Positions 12,256 through 27,736 are shown, counted from the first letter of the stretch. The stretch is DNA of 64,000 nucleotides from Ashinkailepas kermadecensis (GCA_034440615.1 JAOTOM010005150.1:784001-848000); one strand, 5' to 3'. Translations and numbers: made by a program. The notes: generated from the letters alone by a model not told the origin.

Positions 12256-15200
12256 CATGTACAGCAACAGCGGTGACACCCGTATACTGAGCTCGTGTAC
12301 TCGGTTGATAAACAAAAATAAGTTGTGGTGCACTACCTCTTCACACGAGTGGCAGCAACCTCAAGTTGTCTCTCCTGAGCCGGTATGGTTGATGCACAGG
12401 ACCAACTTGTGAAGTAATCAAGACAGAGCGACAGAGGTGCAAAAATGTGCCAATCGGATACCCTCTCTTGATTCCAAAGGCCAGTTTTGCTACCTATCAC
12501 ATGCCGCACTACCTAGTGCATTTACCTCTTTATGCTTACATTCCATCGCACAGTACCGCCACTGGAGATGCAGATCACTGCCTAATTGCTCTTGGGAGTG
12601 CAAACATTGAGTTTCCTCAGTCATTGATTCATTGGTGACAATAAATATTACATAGATCCACATAAAATCAATGCATTAGCAAGCTTAGCAAACATGCAAA
12701 GGTGCAGAATGCCAACAAAGGTTCGAAATTGTATTGACACACTAGGCATGCTAGAACTGCAATATGTCAACCAAGAATGTCAAATCAGTGTGCCTACATA
12801 ACATACCAATTTGTGTCACCACACAATTCAGTTGCTAAAAGTGAATGTAGATAAAATGTCAAATGCCAGAACAAGCTGAGGTTTGCTAAAACCGTAACAT
12901 GACAATAAAGGTTCCAACATTGCATTGCAGCACCGTGGGTACCGGGATGAAACAAAAGCAGACTGCTCCTGGATCTATGCCATCTATAACATTGTTCTCT
13001 CCAAAATAAAAATATCCTCCATTTTTTTTTTAGTTTGAATGTTTAATGGTCCCACATTCACAAAGTGTTGATTTACTATTTGGTATAAGGTTCGCAACTC
13101 CCTTGGAAGTCACAGGGTGTTTCATATACTACAAATAGGAAGGACACTATCCTCCCAGAGTAGGCTTGTTCACAAATTTTCCTCTAAATCCAGGATTCAA
13201 AAACATACATTGAACACGAAATGATGATGTCCAAGATATCCCAAGGCAACATGAAAAGCAAGCTTGTATTAAGATGTGGAATTATGGAAATAAATGGAGA
13301 GAAAATTGAACAAGTCGAATAACACATCAATGGCCATCCATGAACTATGCTTTGAGAAAGGGCAGGGATCTGCCAGATATCCATCCTCTCATCACACGCA
13401 GTCCCAGGCCACCACCAATGTGTATCAAAGTGAATGTACTTCGACAATGGACCTGCATCCATTTTGTTGAAATCCATGGACTTCAGACATGGATATTATT
13501 GTACTTTAAGGTGTTCATGAGACAACTCTTATACACATTTTACCCCCATGAAGCAAACAAAGGTGTCATTTTTGGTTTGGTTTGGTTAGGTTAAATTTTT
13601 CTTGTAATTTGAGGAGAAAAAAATTGCTTTGGGACAAAAAAATAACTTTAAACTGAAATGTCTTCTTCAAAAATAGATTAAGCTTGGTTAGATTAGGTTT
13701 TTATGTGTAATTTTTTCAAAGAAAACATGGCTTGAAGATGTTCTTTTTAACTTATTCACACATGCAATGATATGCTAGATTAGGTTAGGTTATGCCACAT
13801 TTTTAAAACACTATTTTGCATGCGAAATTACCCAACTCCAAGCCCACTGTTGGTGTTATTTTGCCTGCTAACTGAAAAGTATGCATTTGCAGAAGAAATG
13901 ATTGGCCACTTCATGTTAACCACATTCATAAACATTGCATAAGAAAAAGGAATTCCAAGAATTCAAAAATTACCTTTAAGTACAAATTTACCAGCCCATG
14001 TTCCTTCGTGTTTCTGAATGCCCCTTTGAAACGCATGCTATTTCTTTTTAGTTTCCTGTGCAAGTAGTTCAGGTTCCAAGAACAGTCATAATTTTTTTAA
14101 TCTGGGAAATTTCCATCCTTCCAAAAAATGAGTTGGGAAATAACCATGCAACACAGACGACCCACAATGGCTTGATGTGACGGATATTTATTGGAAGAAT
14201 TGCATGATTGACATGAGTAAAATTTTGCAAGAAAACAATGGTTTGATTTAGATCTCAGAATCATGAAACTGGGAAGAATGTTTTTAGATAATCGGACATA
14301 AACCTTGAGATCATAGTATATTTCATCGTAGTATATAGTATATTTCATCATAGTATATTTGTTTGTTATATTCGAGACCGTATTTTTAATAGTTCAGTCG
14401 GTTTGACATTTTTATGACATAGCAATAAGCTTGAACTCTGCCAAACAACACATACATAGCTTAACAATCGCTAGAGAAGGGGGCTATGGCTTTCATGACG
14501 AGATATTTCTTTGGATGTTTGAAATCCTCGCCCAAGCTGTTTTCCTAATCATGACCCGGACTCCAATGAACCCCAAAGTCCTATGCTACTCACAATTAGG
14601 CACATGACGCATAATTAAAGATGAGCACACGTTTCCAACCACAGTTCCTTTGTCCGTTGGCGGTTGACAAGGAGAAATTGAGGAATGGCGTAGCCGCGTC
14701 ACAACTGTATTGGCGCCTAATTATTGATAAATGTCTTGAATGTTTTTATTTTGAGAAAGTGGTGAACGGAGTTACTTCTTTTTGTTTTGTATTTACACCT
14801 CACACCATTAAAACATATTTACATTTGCATATTTCGGTCAGAATTCCTCGTTTTACATCTCTATCATCGAACATGAATTTATAAAGTTCTGTACACTACT
14901 TGGCCACCGGCCCCGTTGGTGCAAACAAGTTTATAGAGTTATAAGAAACACAATTAATACAAATGTAGCGAAATTTCGTTCACATATCCGACACATCAGC
15001 TGGAAAATTAATACCAAAGATTTCTTTTACAAAATCATCTTCACCAAAATGTTTCTACATGTTTTATCGCTAGATACCTGATATACTTTGTCTTGGGCCA
15101 AACGACTCCAGAGGTTGTCTTGGGCCAAACGACTCGAGAGGTTGAACGGACCATCACCTTCTTCAATGGGGTATCCTATCTCAACCATGGCACCAATCAG

Positions 15201-15318
15201 CGTATGGTTCCCTGGTATTCGACCAATCAGATTTTACAATGACCTACGATAGATATGTGGTTTCTCCGGACTGACTCCGGACCACAACACGAAGTGATAT
15301 CCCCAAGTATCTTATAAT
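12256..15318. other. AT-rich unique region
   Basis: About 3 kb of AT-rich, essentially non-repetitive DNA, the longest array-free stretch in the first 20 kb. It contains a few GGTTAGGTT/TTAGGTTAGG words (about 13.58 and 13.78 kb) and a 27-bp duplication of TTGTCTTGGGCCAAACGACT at 15088 and 15115. Short frames have no recognisable domains. Confidence 0.6.
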
Positions 15319-15633
15319 CAGAGGCGGATACACGAGGTGGGGGAGCAGTGGAGGCATGTATCCCCTCCGCATAGAAAGGTGGCTCCCCTCCAGGAAGGCT
15401 CGAGTGCAGCCGCCCACCTTCCGCTCCAGGGATTTATCAGCCAAAAGTTCACCGCTCGGAGGAAAAGGCGAAAAGGCACTACTTCAGCATGTTTGAGTAC
15501 ACCTCGTCCCCCGTTCAACGATTTTCTACCGAATGCGTCGTTCCAGGGATTTTCGCAGTGGTGGCCCTCCGATGAAATGGTGCTACTCCAGACAAGTGCC
15601 CCCACCCACGGAAAATTTATGGATCCACCCATG
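15319..15633. mobile_element. MITE-like element with TATAAT flanks (candidate)
   Basis: The left end reads CAGAGGCGGATACACG. The reverse complement of the right end reads CATGGGTGGATCCATA. About 11 of 17 positions agree as an imperfect terminal inverted repeat. The block is flanked on both sides by TATAAT (15313-15318 and 15635-15640), as expected for a target duplication. Ends of the CAG-GGCGGAT type are common in non-autonomous DNA transposons. No transposase is visible. Confidence 0.45.
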
Positions 15634-16469
15634 CTATAATTTTTCCATGTATGCACGCAATTTTGGTAAGTATCCTCATTTGCATAAAACATCCATTTTA
15701 TCACAGTGAGGGTTGCTAATGTTCTCGACAAGATTGTGCTACCAAGAAGTTGCGTTATCAGGTCCATCTGCTACACTCCATGGAGGGTAAGAGGGTCCTT
15801 TTTTGCACCTATGCAGAGCGATCGGCAAATTGATATTGGGACAGAGTTCCCAGTATCACATTCAAAAGCGCCAGACACAAAACGCTTTGTTGGAGAGCCA
15901 CTTCTTTGAGTATAATTGTTAGAGAATTTGTTCACTGGCAACTAGTTCTCTAACAATTGCCCGCTAACACGTATCACCTACATTTTTGACACTTATCAGA
16001 CTTCGCATGCTAAGAAACGCATAGAAGTCCGATGCCCTCCCACCCCCCACCCTCCTACCCACGCTTCTTCGTCGTGGCGCAACGCCTGGTGGTACTAAGC
16101 ATTAGATTATCCTTCTGAACCTTCGCGAATGGAAGAGGAACGGTGAGGACATAGGAAATATATAAGACACGAGGATGAGTAGACGGGATGTTGTGGTGGA
16201 AGATGAGAGAAGAAAAGCAAGGCGAACATTGATTGGTAGCCAAACTTCGCGCTAGAGAACAAAGGAGTGGCGAACATACGCCAAACTAAAGCAGCAAAGG
16301 GTGAGGGTAACTGGAGAGAGGAGACACGATGAACGATATAGCAGAGGTTATGGGGAAGTAGGGAAGCAAGGGAGAACATAAGAACCAGGCACAGAGCGTC
16401 ACCTCGAGAGCTTAGCTCCTTGTTCCACCTGTACAACGTAATTGAATGCCAACGGGACTGAGCGAGATT
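15634..16469. other. Unique sequence with a perfect hairpin
   Basis: No gene recognised. It contains the 13-bp inverted repeat AATTGTTAGAGAA at 15914-15926, with its complement at 15946-15958 and a 19-nt loop. Confidence 0.6.
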
Positions 16470-16748
16470 CTAAGTTCGGCTGATGATCAACGGAATCAAG
16501 AGAAGTTTGGGGAGTAACGAGCTGATGTACATGATGGGCATAAGCTGGAAGACTAACCGGCTGATGATGCGCAAAGTGAAAAGAGAGGCTGGACGGGTTA
16601 CCAGCTGATGATAATCAGAGTGAGGAAAGTGGCTGGGATAGCAACCAGCTGATGATAATCAGAGTGAGGAAAGTGGCTGGGATAGCAACCAGCTGATGAT
16701 AATCAGAGTGAGGAGAGGCTGGAGAGGAAGGAGCTGACGATGAGCACA
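16470..16748. repeat. 44-bp minisatellite, about 3 clear copies
   Basis: CCAGCTGATGATAATCAGAG recurs at 16601, 16645 and 16689. More diverged relatives (GCTGATG words) extend upstream to about 16470 and downstream to about 16748. Confidence 0.88.
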
Positions 16749-17177
16749 GTGAGGAGAGAGGTTGGGATAGAGGAGACACCAAAGTCGAAAAGCGGTCAGT
16801 CAGGACCAGCGGTTCATCACCAGCCCGCGATAACCGACAAGGTATTCGCCTGCCACCGTCAGGTGTCCTCTGGGTATCGCAGCAGGCCGCCTTGTCTGAA
16901 GAGGCGGGGCGGGGCGGAGGTGAGTCAGTGGTAACGCGACATAGCGCAACAGTGTGACTCGCGCACCCGACCAATTACCGTGGGTTCAGTGCGCCCTACA
17001 CGTCGGACCGACCCGTCTGCGCCGACCAACGCATAAAGCGACAACCCAACTCATCTGGCAGCGGCCATTTGTCAGACATCGAGAGCGCTGGAATCGCGAC
17101 GGGAGAGCGCGCGCCAGAATACGCAGCTTTGCATACTGATGGCCGCAGCCCGTGCGGACGTCCGAGCGGGCCGCTAG

Positions 17178-17640
<463 letters not shown>

Positions 17641-17835
17641 GGCAAAGAGAGTGTGTGTGCCGATAGGGATAGTGTCGGAAGGGAGAATATCGGTAGCGGG
17701 AGGGTGCCGGTAGGAAGAGAGTGTCGGTAGTGAGAGAGTGCCGACAGGGAGAGTATCAGCAGGGAGAGAGGGCCGGTAGGGGGAGAGTGCCGATAGCGGG
17801 AGGGTGCCGATAAGGAGAGAGTGTCGATAGTCAGC
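17641..17835. repeat. Degenerate GAGAGTGYCGRTAG array
   Basis: Quasi-tandem GAGAGTGTCGGTAG/GAGAGTGCCGATAG words about every 20-25 bp, too diverged for one exact period. Confidence 0.75.
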
Positions 17836-17889
17836 CGTTGCCATTTCCGTGCCCGTATGTCGGGTTCAACGGCCGCCCCAGGTAACCGA

Positions 17890-18545
17890 GCACATGGGCT
17901 GCCCAACACGGACCGACTCCGAGCACCTGTGCTGCCGAACACAGACTGACTCCGAGCACCTGGACTGCCGAACACAGACCGACTCCGAGCACCTGTGCTG
18001 CCGAACACGGACCGACTCCGAGCACCTGTGCTGCCGAACACAGACTGACTCCGAGCACCTATGCTGCCGAACACAGACTGACTCCGAGCACCTGGACTGC
18101 CGAACACAGACTGACTCCGAGCACCTGTGCTGCCGAACACATATTGACTCCGAGCACCTGTGCTGCCGAACACATATTGACTCCGAGCACCTGGACTGCC
18201 GAACACAGACTGACTCCGAGCACCTGTGCTGCCGAACACGGACCGACTCCGAGCACCTGTGCTGCCGAACACAGACTGACTCCGAGCACCTGTGCTGCCG
18301 AACACATATTGACTCCGAGCACCTGGACTGCCGAACACAGACTGACTCCGAGCACCTGTGCTGCCGAACACAGACTGACTCCGAGCACCTGTGCTGCCGA
18401 ACACAGACTGACTCCGAGCACCTGTGCTGCCGAACACAGACTGACTCCGAGCACCTGTGCTGCCGAACACAGACTGACTCCGAGCACCTGTGCTGCCGAA
18501 CACGGCTGAAGTCGATAGACTGGGCTGCCGAACACGGCTGAAGTC
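17890..18545. repeat. 33-bp minisatellite, about 19 copies
   Basis: CTGCCGAACACAGACTGACT followed by CCGAGCACCTGTG. The variants are limited: ACAGACTGACT, ACGGACCGACT or ACATATTGACT, and CTGTG or CTGGA. Because 33 is divisible by 3, all six frames stay open for about 200 codons. This is not coding evidence. Confidence 0.97.
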
Positions 18546-18825
18546 GATCGACTGGGCTGCCAGCCACAGGCGCCTGATGCCCGGCGGACTGTCCGAATTG
18601 TTGGCATTTCAGGAGAATTGCACTCAAATGCAAGAACGCACATATTCCGAGAAGAAAGCCAACACTGCAGCAATATCTACACTTCATTCCTATCACTCGT
18701 ACCCCAGCATAATGCAGTCTCGGACGAAGGTTACACCCCGCAGCTAGCCATAAATGAAGACTGAATAATCACCGGGCTCTTCAGCGGATATGTTCGGCAG
18801 TAGGTAGGTCACGACAGCGGCAGCA

Positions 18826-19078
18826 GCCGCCCTGACAGGTTGGCGGGACGTGTGGATACCTCACGTGCCGTCAACGCCGCGGCCGTGGTGGGTGAGGACC
18901 ACTGGCGGCTGTGACGCCCTGACAGGCTGGCGGGACGTGTGGGTACCTGACGTGCCGTCAGGACCAGTGGCGGCTGTGACGCCCTGACAGGCTGGCGGGA
19001 CGTGTGGGTACCTGACGTGCCGTCAGCGCCGCGGCCGTGGTGGGTGAGGACCAGTGGCGGCTGTGACGCCCTGATGCC
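18826..19078. repeat. 88/64-bp minisatellite, 3-4 copies
   Basis: GCCCTGACAGGCTGGCGGGA at 18828, 18916 and 18980, with a partial copy near 19066. The 64-bp copy lacks a 24-bp block containing CGCCGCGGCCGTGGTG. Confidence 0.9.
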
Positions 19079-19627
19079 ACCACTGCGATGTCATTACGAG
19101 GACCGCCTTTGCAGGCGCGTAACACAGAGGCTGTTATGCTTCCTGTGGCATCCGGTCGTCCCAAGTCACTACATCCACATCGCCATGGCAGGGCAAGACC
19201 AGATCGGTCACCGTATCCCCCCTCCCCCGTCTGGTCTGTCTATCGTCAGCTTCTTCCTGCACTCCAATGCACATTTGTCGGACTCGGGTGAGGCATCAAG
19301 ACAACTAAATCTGGCGTTAAACTTGATAATACATGATAAGAACGTTTCATTCCTTGTGAGTTTGATGTGCAAGACTTCATAGCACGCGTTGATTTCCACA
19401 AGCTAGCGAGATGAAGTGTCGCTTCCCGATCCACAAACATACACCCTTTCGACATCGGGTGCTTGCTAACCACCTTTGATGGCCAGAGGTCCTTCACGTT
19501 TGCCGCGGATATCACTCACATTTATCGACTACCTCTGGCGACCAGAGGTCATTCATATTTGGGGCGCCCATATACCGACTCGAGTGTGGCTGGTCTGATC
19601 AGGCAGTCTGACATCGCCGGCACGGCC
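19079..19627. other. Unique sequence
   Basis: About 550 bp, no gene recognised. Confidence 0.45.
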
Positions 19628-20075
19628 GGAGACTGTACACGTTAGACCGCCGCCTCCAGAGACTGTACACGTCAGACCGCCACCTCCAGAGACTGTACAC
19701 GTCAGACAGCCACGTCCAGAGACTGTACACGTCAGATCGCCGCCTCCAGAGACTGTACAGGTACACGTCAGACAGCCACGTCCAGAGACTGTACACATTA
19801 GACCGCCGCCTCCAGAGACTGTACACGTCAGACCGCCACCTCCAGAGACTGTACACGTCAGACAGCCACGTCCAGAGACTGTACACGTCAGACCGCCACG
19901 TCCAGAGACTGTACACGTCAGACCGCCACGTCCAGAGACTGTACACGTTAGACCGCCGCCTCCATAGACTGTACTCGTCAGACCGCCACGTCCAGAGACT
20001 GTACACGTTAGACCGCCACGTCCAGACTGTACGTTAGACCGCCACGTCCAGAGACTGTACACGTCAGAACGGCAC
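19628..20075. repeat. 30-bp minisatellite A, about 15 copies
   Basis: CCAGAGACTGTACACGTCAG with ACCGCCACGT. It resembles the next array in phase and sequence. Confidence 0.96.
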
Positions 20076-20104
20076 GTTCAGAGACTGCAGTTCAAACCGC
20101 CTCA

Positions 20105-20598
20105 CCCGGTGGCTGTACAGGTCAGACCGCCACACCCGGAGGCTGTACAGGTCAGACCGCCACACCCGGAGGTTGAACAGGTCAGACCGCCACACCCAGA
20201 GGCTGTACATGTCAGACCGCCACACCCGGAGGCTGCACAGGTCAGACCGCTACACCCGGAGGCTGTACATGTCAGACCGCCACACCCGGAGGCTGTACAG
20301 GTGACCCACCCGGAGGCTGTACACGTCAGACCGCCACACCCGGAGGCTGCACAGGTCAGACCGCTACACCCGGAGGCTGTACAGGTCAGACCGCCACACC
20401 CGGAGGCTGTACAGGTCAGACCGCCACACCCGGAGGCTGCACAGGTCAGACCGCCACACCCGGAGGCTGTACAGGTCAGACCGCCACACTCAGAGGCTGT
20501 ACATGTCAGACCGCCACACCCGGAGACTGTACAGGTCAGACCGCCACACCCGGAGGCTGTACAGGTCAGACCGCCACACCCGGAGGCTGTACACGTCA
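20105..20598. repeat. 30-bp minisatellite B, about 16 copies
   Basis: CGGAGGCTGTACAGGTCAG with ACCGCCACACC. It shares the frame GAGRCTGTACASGTCAGACC with the preceding array, so the two look like diverged subfamilies of one satellite. Both give artefact frames of about 165 codons. Confidence 0.96.
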
Positions 20599-20802
20599 CG
20601 GGACATTAATCGATTTTGGGAGGAGCGTACTGAAGCGTTACATCGCTGGACTGCCCCTGCCCTCAGCGGTCACTAATTCAGTGGTGAGTTGCATGGTAGC
20701 AACAAGCGGGCGGGTTGCAAGGTTGTGCAAACGCTTCAGTACCATTGACCAACTACAACTGACCACCGGCCAGCCGCGGGCGAGGACTCCCGAAGGCGAA
20801 GG

Positions 20803-20885
20803 TTGCCGCGGGAGAAGGCTTGTCGCAGGTGAGGGCTTGTCGCAGGTGAGGGCTTGCCGCGGGTGAAGGCTTGCCGCCGGTGCAC
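20803..20885. repeat. About 20-bp repeat, 4 copies
   Basis: GGGCTTGTCGCAGGTGA and the GGCTTGCCGCGGGTGA variant repeat in tandem. Confidence 0.85.
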
Positions 20886-21698
20886 CAACACGGCAAATAA
20901 TCACATCATAGGTGGATGAGCGCAACAACAAGCGCCCGACCCTGATTCCGACAATGACGTCACATAGCGCCAACGTCACTAACACCGCACATTCCCGACT
21001 GTGGCAAAGGGCACCACGTTCTTCTCGCGTGTTATTAGAGGGCCCGCGAATCACTTTCCATCCCCTCGGATATTTTTATTGATTAGCGCCGGTACTATTC
21101 TGGCTCACGAAGTCATATTTTGTGTAACTTTGAATGAATGACTAAACTGCGGTTTGTAAAAACTGAGTCCAAAGTAGTCCCGGGCTATATCAGTATGATG
21201 GAATGAAGTATTCACTTGACCTTCCAAGTGCCATTTAGCCACTAATGTCGCGATTGAGGGCACATCAAGACTCGGATATCACGTTCTCAAGTGATCAGGT
21301 CAATATGCCCCATCAATTACCTGATTAAAAGTTATGTTAAGTGGGTGCACGCTTGGCATGCGCGATTTTCTCGTGCTTCGTAAGTGGTAAGTGTGTGGGC
21401 ACACTTACACTGACATCGTGCTCGTTTGTTGATCCTACGCTTATCTATGACCCAGAACGAGACCAAGCATCATCCCCGAAGCTATTGGACAATCTGCGCT
21501 AGGCTTCATGTTGAATTTGTTTTCCAAACTTTCGCTGAAAATGTCTAGTTTTCACTTCCCTAGAGTAAACATGAATTTTGAATTCGATTTCCGGACTCAA
21601 CAATACTGCAGCGTCGTTCCGGGCAACAACACCTGGGTAATAACGAAATCAACAATGGTAATATATCGTTACACGTGCATATAAAGTCTCTAGCACAA
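20886..21698. other. Unique sequence upstream of LINE fragment
   Basis: About 800 bp, no feature recognised. Confidence 0.45.
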
Positions 21699-22659
21699 TT
21701 GGTCCACTGAAAGTAAATGGGACTATATTCAGTGAGAATGGTGAGATGGTTGAGGAGCTGAGCAAGCAGTTTAAATTAGTGTTTATCAGTGATACAAAGT
21801 CATCATGGCAAAATGTTCTTAGTGGAGTCCTCCATGGGTCAGTACTGGGGCCACTATTGTGCATTATATTTGTAAATAACATTGAAAGTGGCCTGAGCAG
21901 TAAGGTTTTGAAATTTGCGGATGATTTGAAGGTCTTTAGGGCAATAAAAGGACACAATGAGCAGGTCTCGCTGCAGAAAGACTTAGACGAACTTGCGAAG
22001 TGGTCCGAAAAATGGCAAATAAAATTTTATTTTGATAAGTGCAAAATCATGCATGTAGGTAGGCAGCATATGAAGGCTCCATACTTGATGGGTGGCGAAG
22101 TACTATCTGTGACTCAGCAGGAGAAGGACTTAGGTGTTATTTTGAACACAAAATTTGGAGTATCAGAACAGACCAAAGAAGCCAGGAAGAAGGCACTAAG
22201 AATGAGTCGGGCAATAAATAGGAATGTATCATACAATAGTGAGGAAGTCATCAGGAAGCTTTACTGTGCATATGTCAGGTCTTATTTGGAATACTGTGTC
22301 CAAGCTTGGTCCCCTAGTTAGGAAAAAGATTGTTGGCTTTTAGAGAGAGTACAAAAGAGGGAACACAAATGGTTAATGGCATAAGCAACCTGGCATATGA
22401 GGAAAGATTGAAGAAATTTAATATGTTTTCACTTAGATATAGAAGGCTGAGAGGAGATTTCATCGAGGTCTTTAAATTTGTTCATGGTCAGGAACAGGGA
22501 TATCTCAGTGAAATGTTTGAATTTAACAGAAATTATGCAATTAGATGTCATCAATTCAAAATTAAAGTTAATCTCAGCAGGACAATGTTAAAGACAGTCT
22601 TTCTTCACCAGCAGGGTGGTAGAACACTGGAACCAGCTGCCAGAAACCGTTGTCAGTAG
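21699..22659 (+). pseudogene. Reverse transcriptase fragment of CR1-like LINE
   Basis: The reading begins IGPLKVNG and ELSKQFKLVF, which corresponds to the region before the RT core in the related copy at 33.3 kb. It then jumps in frame to SSWQNVLSGVLHGSVLGPLL, the later palm region. Roughly 230 residues containing the first catalytic aspartate region are therefore missing. LKFADDLKV carries the catalytic FADD box (about 21910). EKDLGVILN and YLEYCVQAWSP mark the thumb. A stop at 22319-22321 and a frame change separate the last segment (22330-22659), which matches the C-terminus of this family. Not functional. Confidence 0.85.
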
Positions 22660-22850
22660 CAGCACACTGAACATCTTTAAAAACAGCATAGACAATTATT
22701 ATAAGAATAGAGGGCTTGCTTTTCGGTACTCCAGGGAGGGCTGATCGACGAATTTGGTGGACAACTGGTTTAGTGTCCAGAGTGCAACCAAGAAGGGCCC
22801 TTGTGGCTCATAGTTGCACTGATCTTTTATGTTTTTATGTCTTTATATAT
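21699..22850 (+). mobile_element. CR1/L2-like LINE, internally deleted
   Basis: The element holds the 3' half of a non-LTR retrotransposon: RT core, thumb and 3' tail. Its 3' end runs into A/T-rich short repeats (TTTTATGTTTTTATGTC) near 22830-22850, in keeping with CR1/L2 elements that do not need a poly(A) tail. The 5' end is truncated; no endonuclease is present. It resembles the LINE copies at 32.8-35.4 and 39-41 kb, but is a different, diverged member. Confidence 0.85.
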
Positions 22851-23654
22851 ATGTAAACTTTTGCATATTTTTCCATGGGGCTTTTCATTCACATTTCTAG
22901 CACAATTAGGAACAACACTATGCTGGGTAGGTAACTATGCACCCCCCCCCCCCCATTGCATACGGCATGATGTGTTCGACATAAGCTAAGTATACATAAC
23001 TTTTTATTAATTATCGGGTTCATTTATATTGATATTCTTATCTAGCATGTATTTTGACTGGAAACTTGTATGGTGTGCAACAGGTCTACACAAATGCGCG
23101 GTGACTTCCTATGGCCTCATTTGACCTTCACCTGATTTGACATACGAAAATGACAGTCCCTACCCAGTTGATATCATTATGCATGCATACAAACAAATCA
23201 CTAAACCTAGAGCTAAACATATAGCCCAATACGTATTTTACTTGACCTGACTGTCATCAATGACGCCGAGATCAGGAAAGGAAACTTAAATTGGGCCCGA
23301 TTAATATTCCAGGCTATCGAATGCACTTCGGTACATTTAGATCAGTCGAATTATTCCAGATTCACGACGGTGGGGTCTAACTACTTTCGCCAATTATTCC
23401 TGTAGGGGCATTAGGCCAGTGACTGCCCGGTTAAACAGCACAAATACCGGCCCAACCAACAACAGCTGGAGTGCCAGTCACATCTGCCGCCACAGTCGCG
23501 GCTGTCGGCACTGTCCCGCTCGCTGATACACGACTACGACCACTATTGTCCTCCAGCTGCGCAGTCTCGCAGACGGAGGAAGTCTGCAGACGGAGAAAGT
23601 CTGCAGACGGAGGCACAGCGGCGCCCTTGACGGCGGCTCTGGCTCGCTTTGGCT
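22851..23654. other. Unique sequence
   Basis: About 800 bp with one short poly-C tract at 22940. No gene recognised. Confidence 0.45.
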
Positions 23655-26354
<2,700 letters not shown>

Positions 26355-26495
26355 TCATTGGAGGACCCAAGCATTAGATTGGGTCAGAAGGCACAACCAT
26401 GGGAGGAACCAAGCATTATATTGGGTCAGAAGGCTCAATTATTGGAGGACCAAAGCATTACATTGGGTCAGGAAGCACAATCATTGAACGACCAC
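26355..26495. repeat. About 42-bp minisatellite, 3 copies
   Basis: Three imperfect copies of GGAGGACCCAAGCATTAGAT with TGGGTCAGAAGGCACAA. Confidence 0.88.
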
Positions 26496-27600
26496 CTATA
26501 TGATCTCAACTTAAACTATCCAGACATTGTGGGAGATGGGGGGGGGGGGCAGCCAGCATTAGGGAGACCGGGCCCCTTTAAAGATACACGGAAGGCGGAC
26601 ACTCGTCCCCTTGCCACGAGGAGGATGTGAACAAATGGTTTCGTTCCCCAGATAGCTGAGGAGACCTTTTCCACAAATTGCTAAGTCGGTAAGTGGCCTT
26701 TCCACAAATGGCGAGAATTTCCCAAAAATGTCCAGCATTACGGTTTAATGACACATGGATTCAGAAATACGAGTTGGCACGACCAAAAAAAAAACATTTG
26801 GGAGGGACATGCTTTTTGAAGTTTCTTGGATTTTCGAAATCTTTCGGTTTTGACAGACCAGTTCGTGTGATCACTCCACGTCTAAACGATTGAAAAATAT
26901 GTGCCTCGATTTCGTGAGCAGCGCTGTTCCGCGCTGTTTTAATCGGCGGTTTGGGGAGCCATTTACCCACGAGTAATCCGCCAGTGGGGAGGGGTGCGGT
27001 CGGATGGTGGTGATGAACACAACATTTGATTCCATTTATGTACAGGCAACGTCATAGGGTTAACATTCATCTTACCGCTCAGGTGGATGCATGGGAAAAC
27101 GGTGCATGATGGGACAGCGTTAAAATGATGGTTTTTCGTTAGGTGTGAAATGTCGAAACGAGTCAAATAAGATGTCTAACTGGGCCATGGAAACGATGTC
27201 GGTTAAATCCTTCAAACCCAATTTTGAGCCCATAGCGTGCTTATAGGTGTATCTTCTTCGTCTATTTGTGGATACACCTAATATAGGGATACTAACGTTA
27301 ATGGCACCGATAAGAATGTCATACTATCAGCAAATTGTATTGAACGGAAGGCCACATCACAGGCAATCTCTTTACCTAAAAACATTAGGTACGAGATGTT
27401 TATGCATCACAATCTGTAATGATGAGCATAAGCATGATGCTTACACGTAAGACACCGTCAGAAACGAGACATGGAAACTTCATAAAAACATCAAGAAGCA
27501 CAATGTCGATACTTCTTTGGGAAGGATGTCTCTTCGGTGTTCAGTAGGTGGTATATTGTACCCTATTTCACGTTGCGTGTAAAGAAAGCATACGACCTTC
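26496..27600. other. Unique sequence
   Basis: About 1.1 kb with no recognised gene; short poly-G at 26540 and poly-A at 26790. Confidence 0.45.
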
Positions 27601-27668
27601 AATATACCAGGAGGTGCTGAGTTGACATAAAAAGTAACGTTAAGGATTATACTTTATTAGGTACTCAA

Positions 27669-27700
27669 CGTTTCGGCCAGGGGCCATCGTCAGGAGTGAT
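27669..27700 (-). ncRNA. Hammerhead-ribozyme-like core (candidate)
   Basis: The minus strand reads CTGACGA, then TGGCCCCTGGCC, then GAAACG. CTGANGA and GAAA are the two invariant core strings of hammerhead ribozymes; the segment between can form a GGCC/GGCC helix II. A possible helix I is ACTC before the core with GAGT after it. Helix III and the cleavage triplet are not convincing. Penelope-like elements are known to carry minimal hammerheads in their terminal repeats, which is why I list it. Confidence 0.4.
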
Positions 27701-27736
27701 ATCAGGGGGGTGCGCTCCAGCATTGTAGTCCAATAA

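Noticed and set aside
13570..13800. Telomeric TTAGG repeats
   Set aside because: Only isolated words of 1-2 units within AT-rich DNA; no array.
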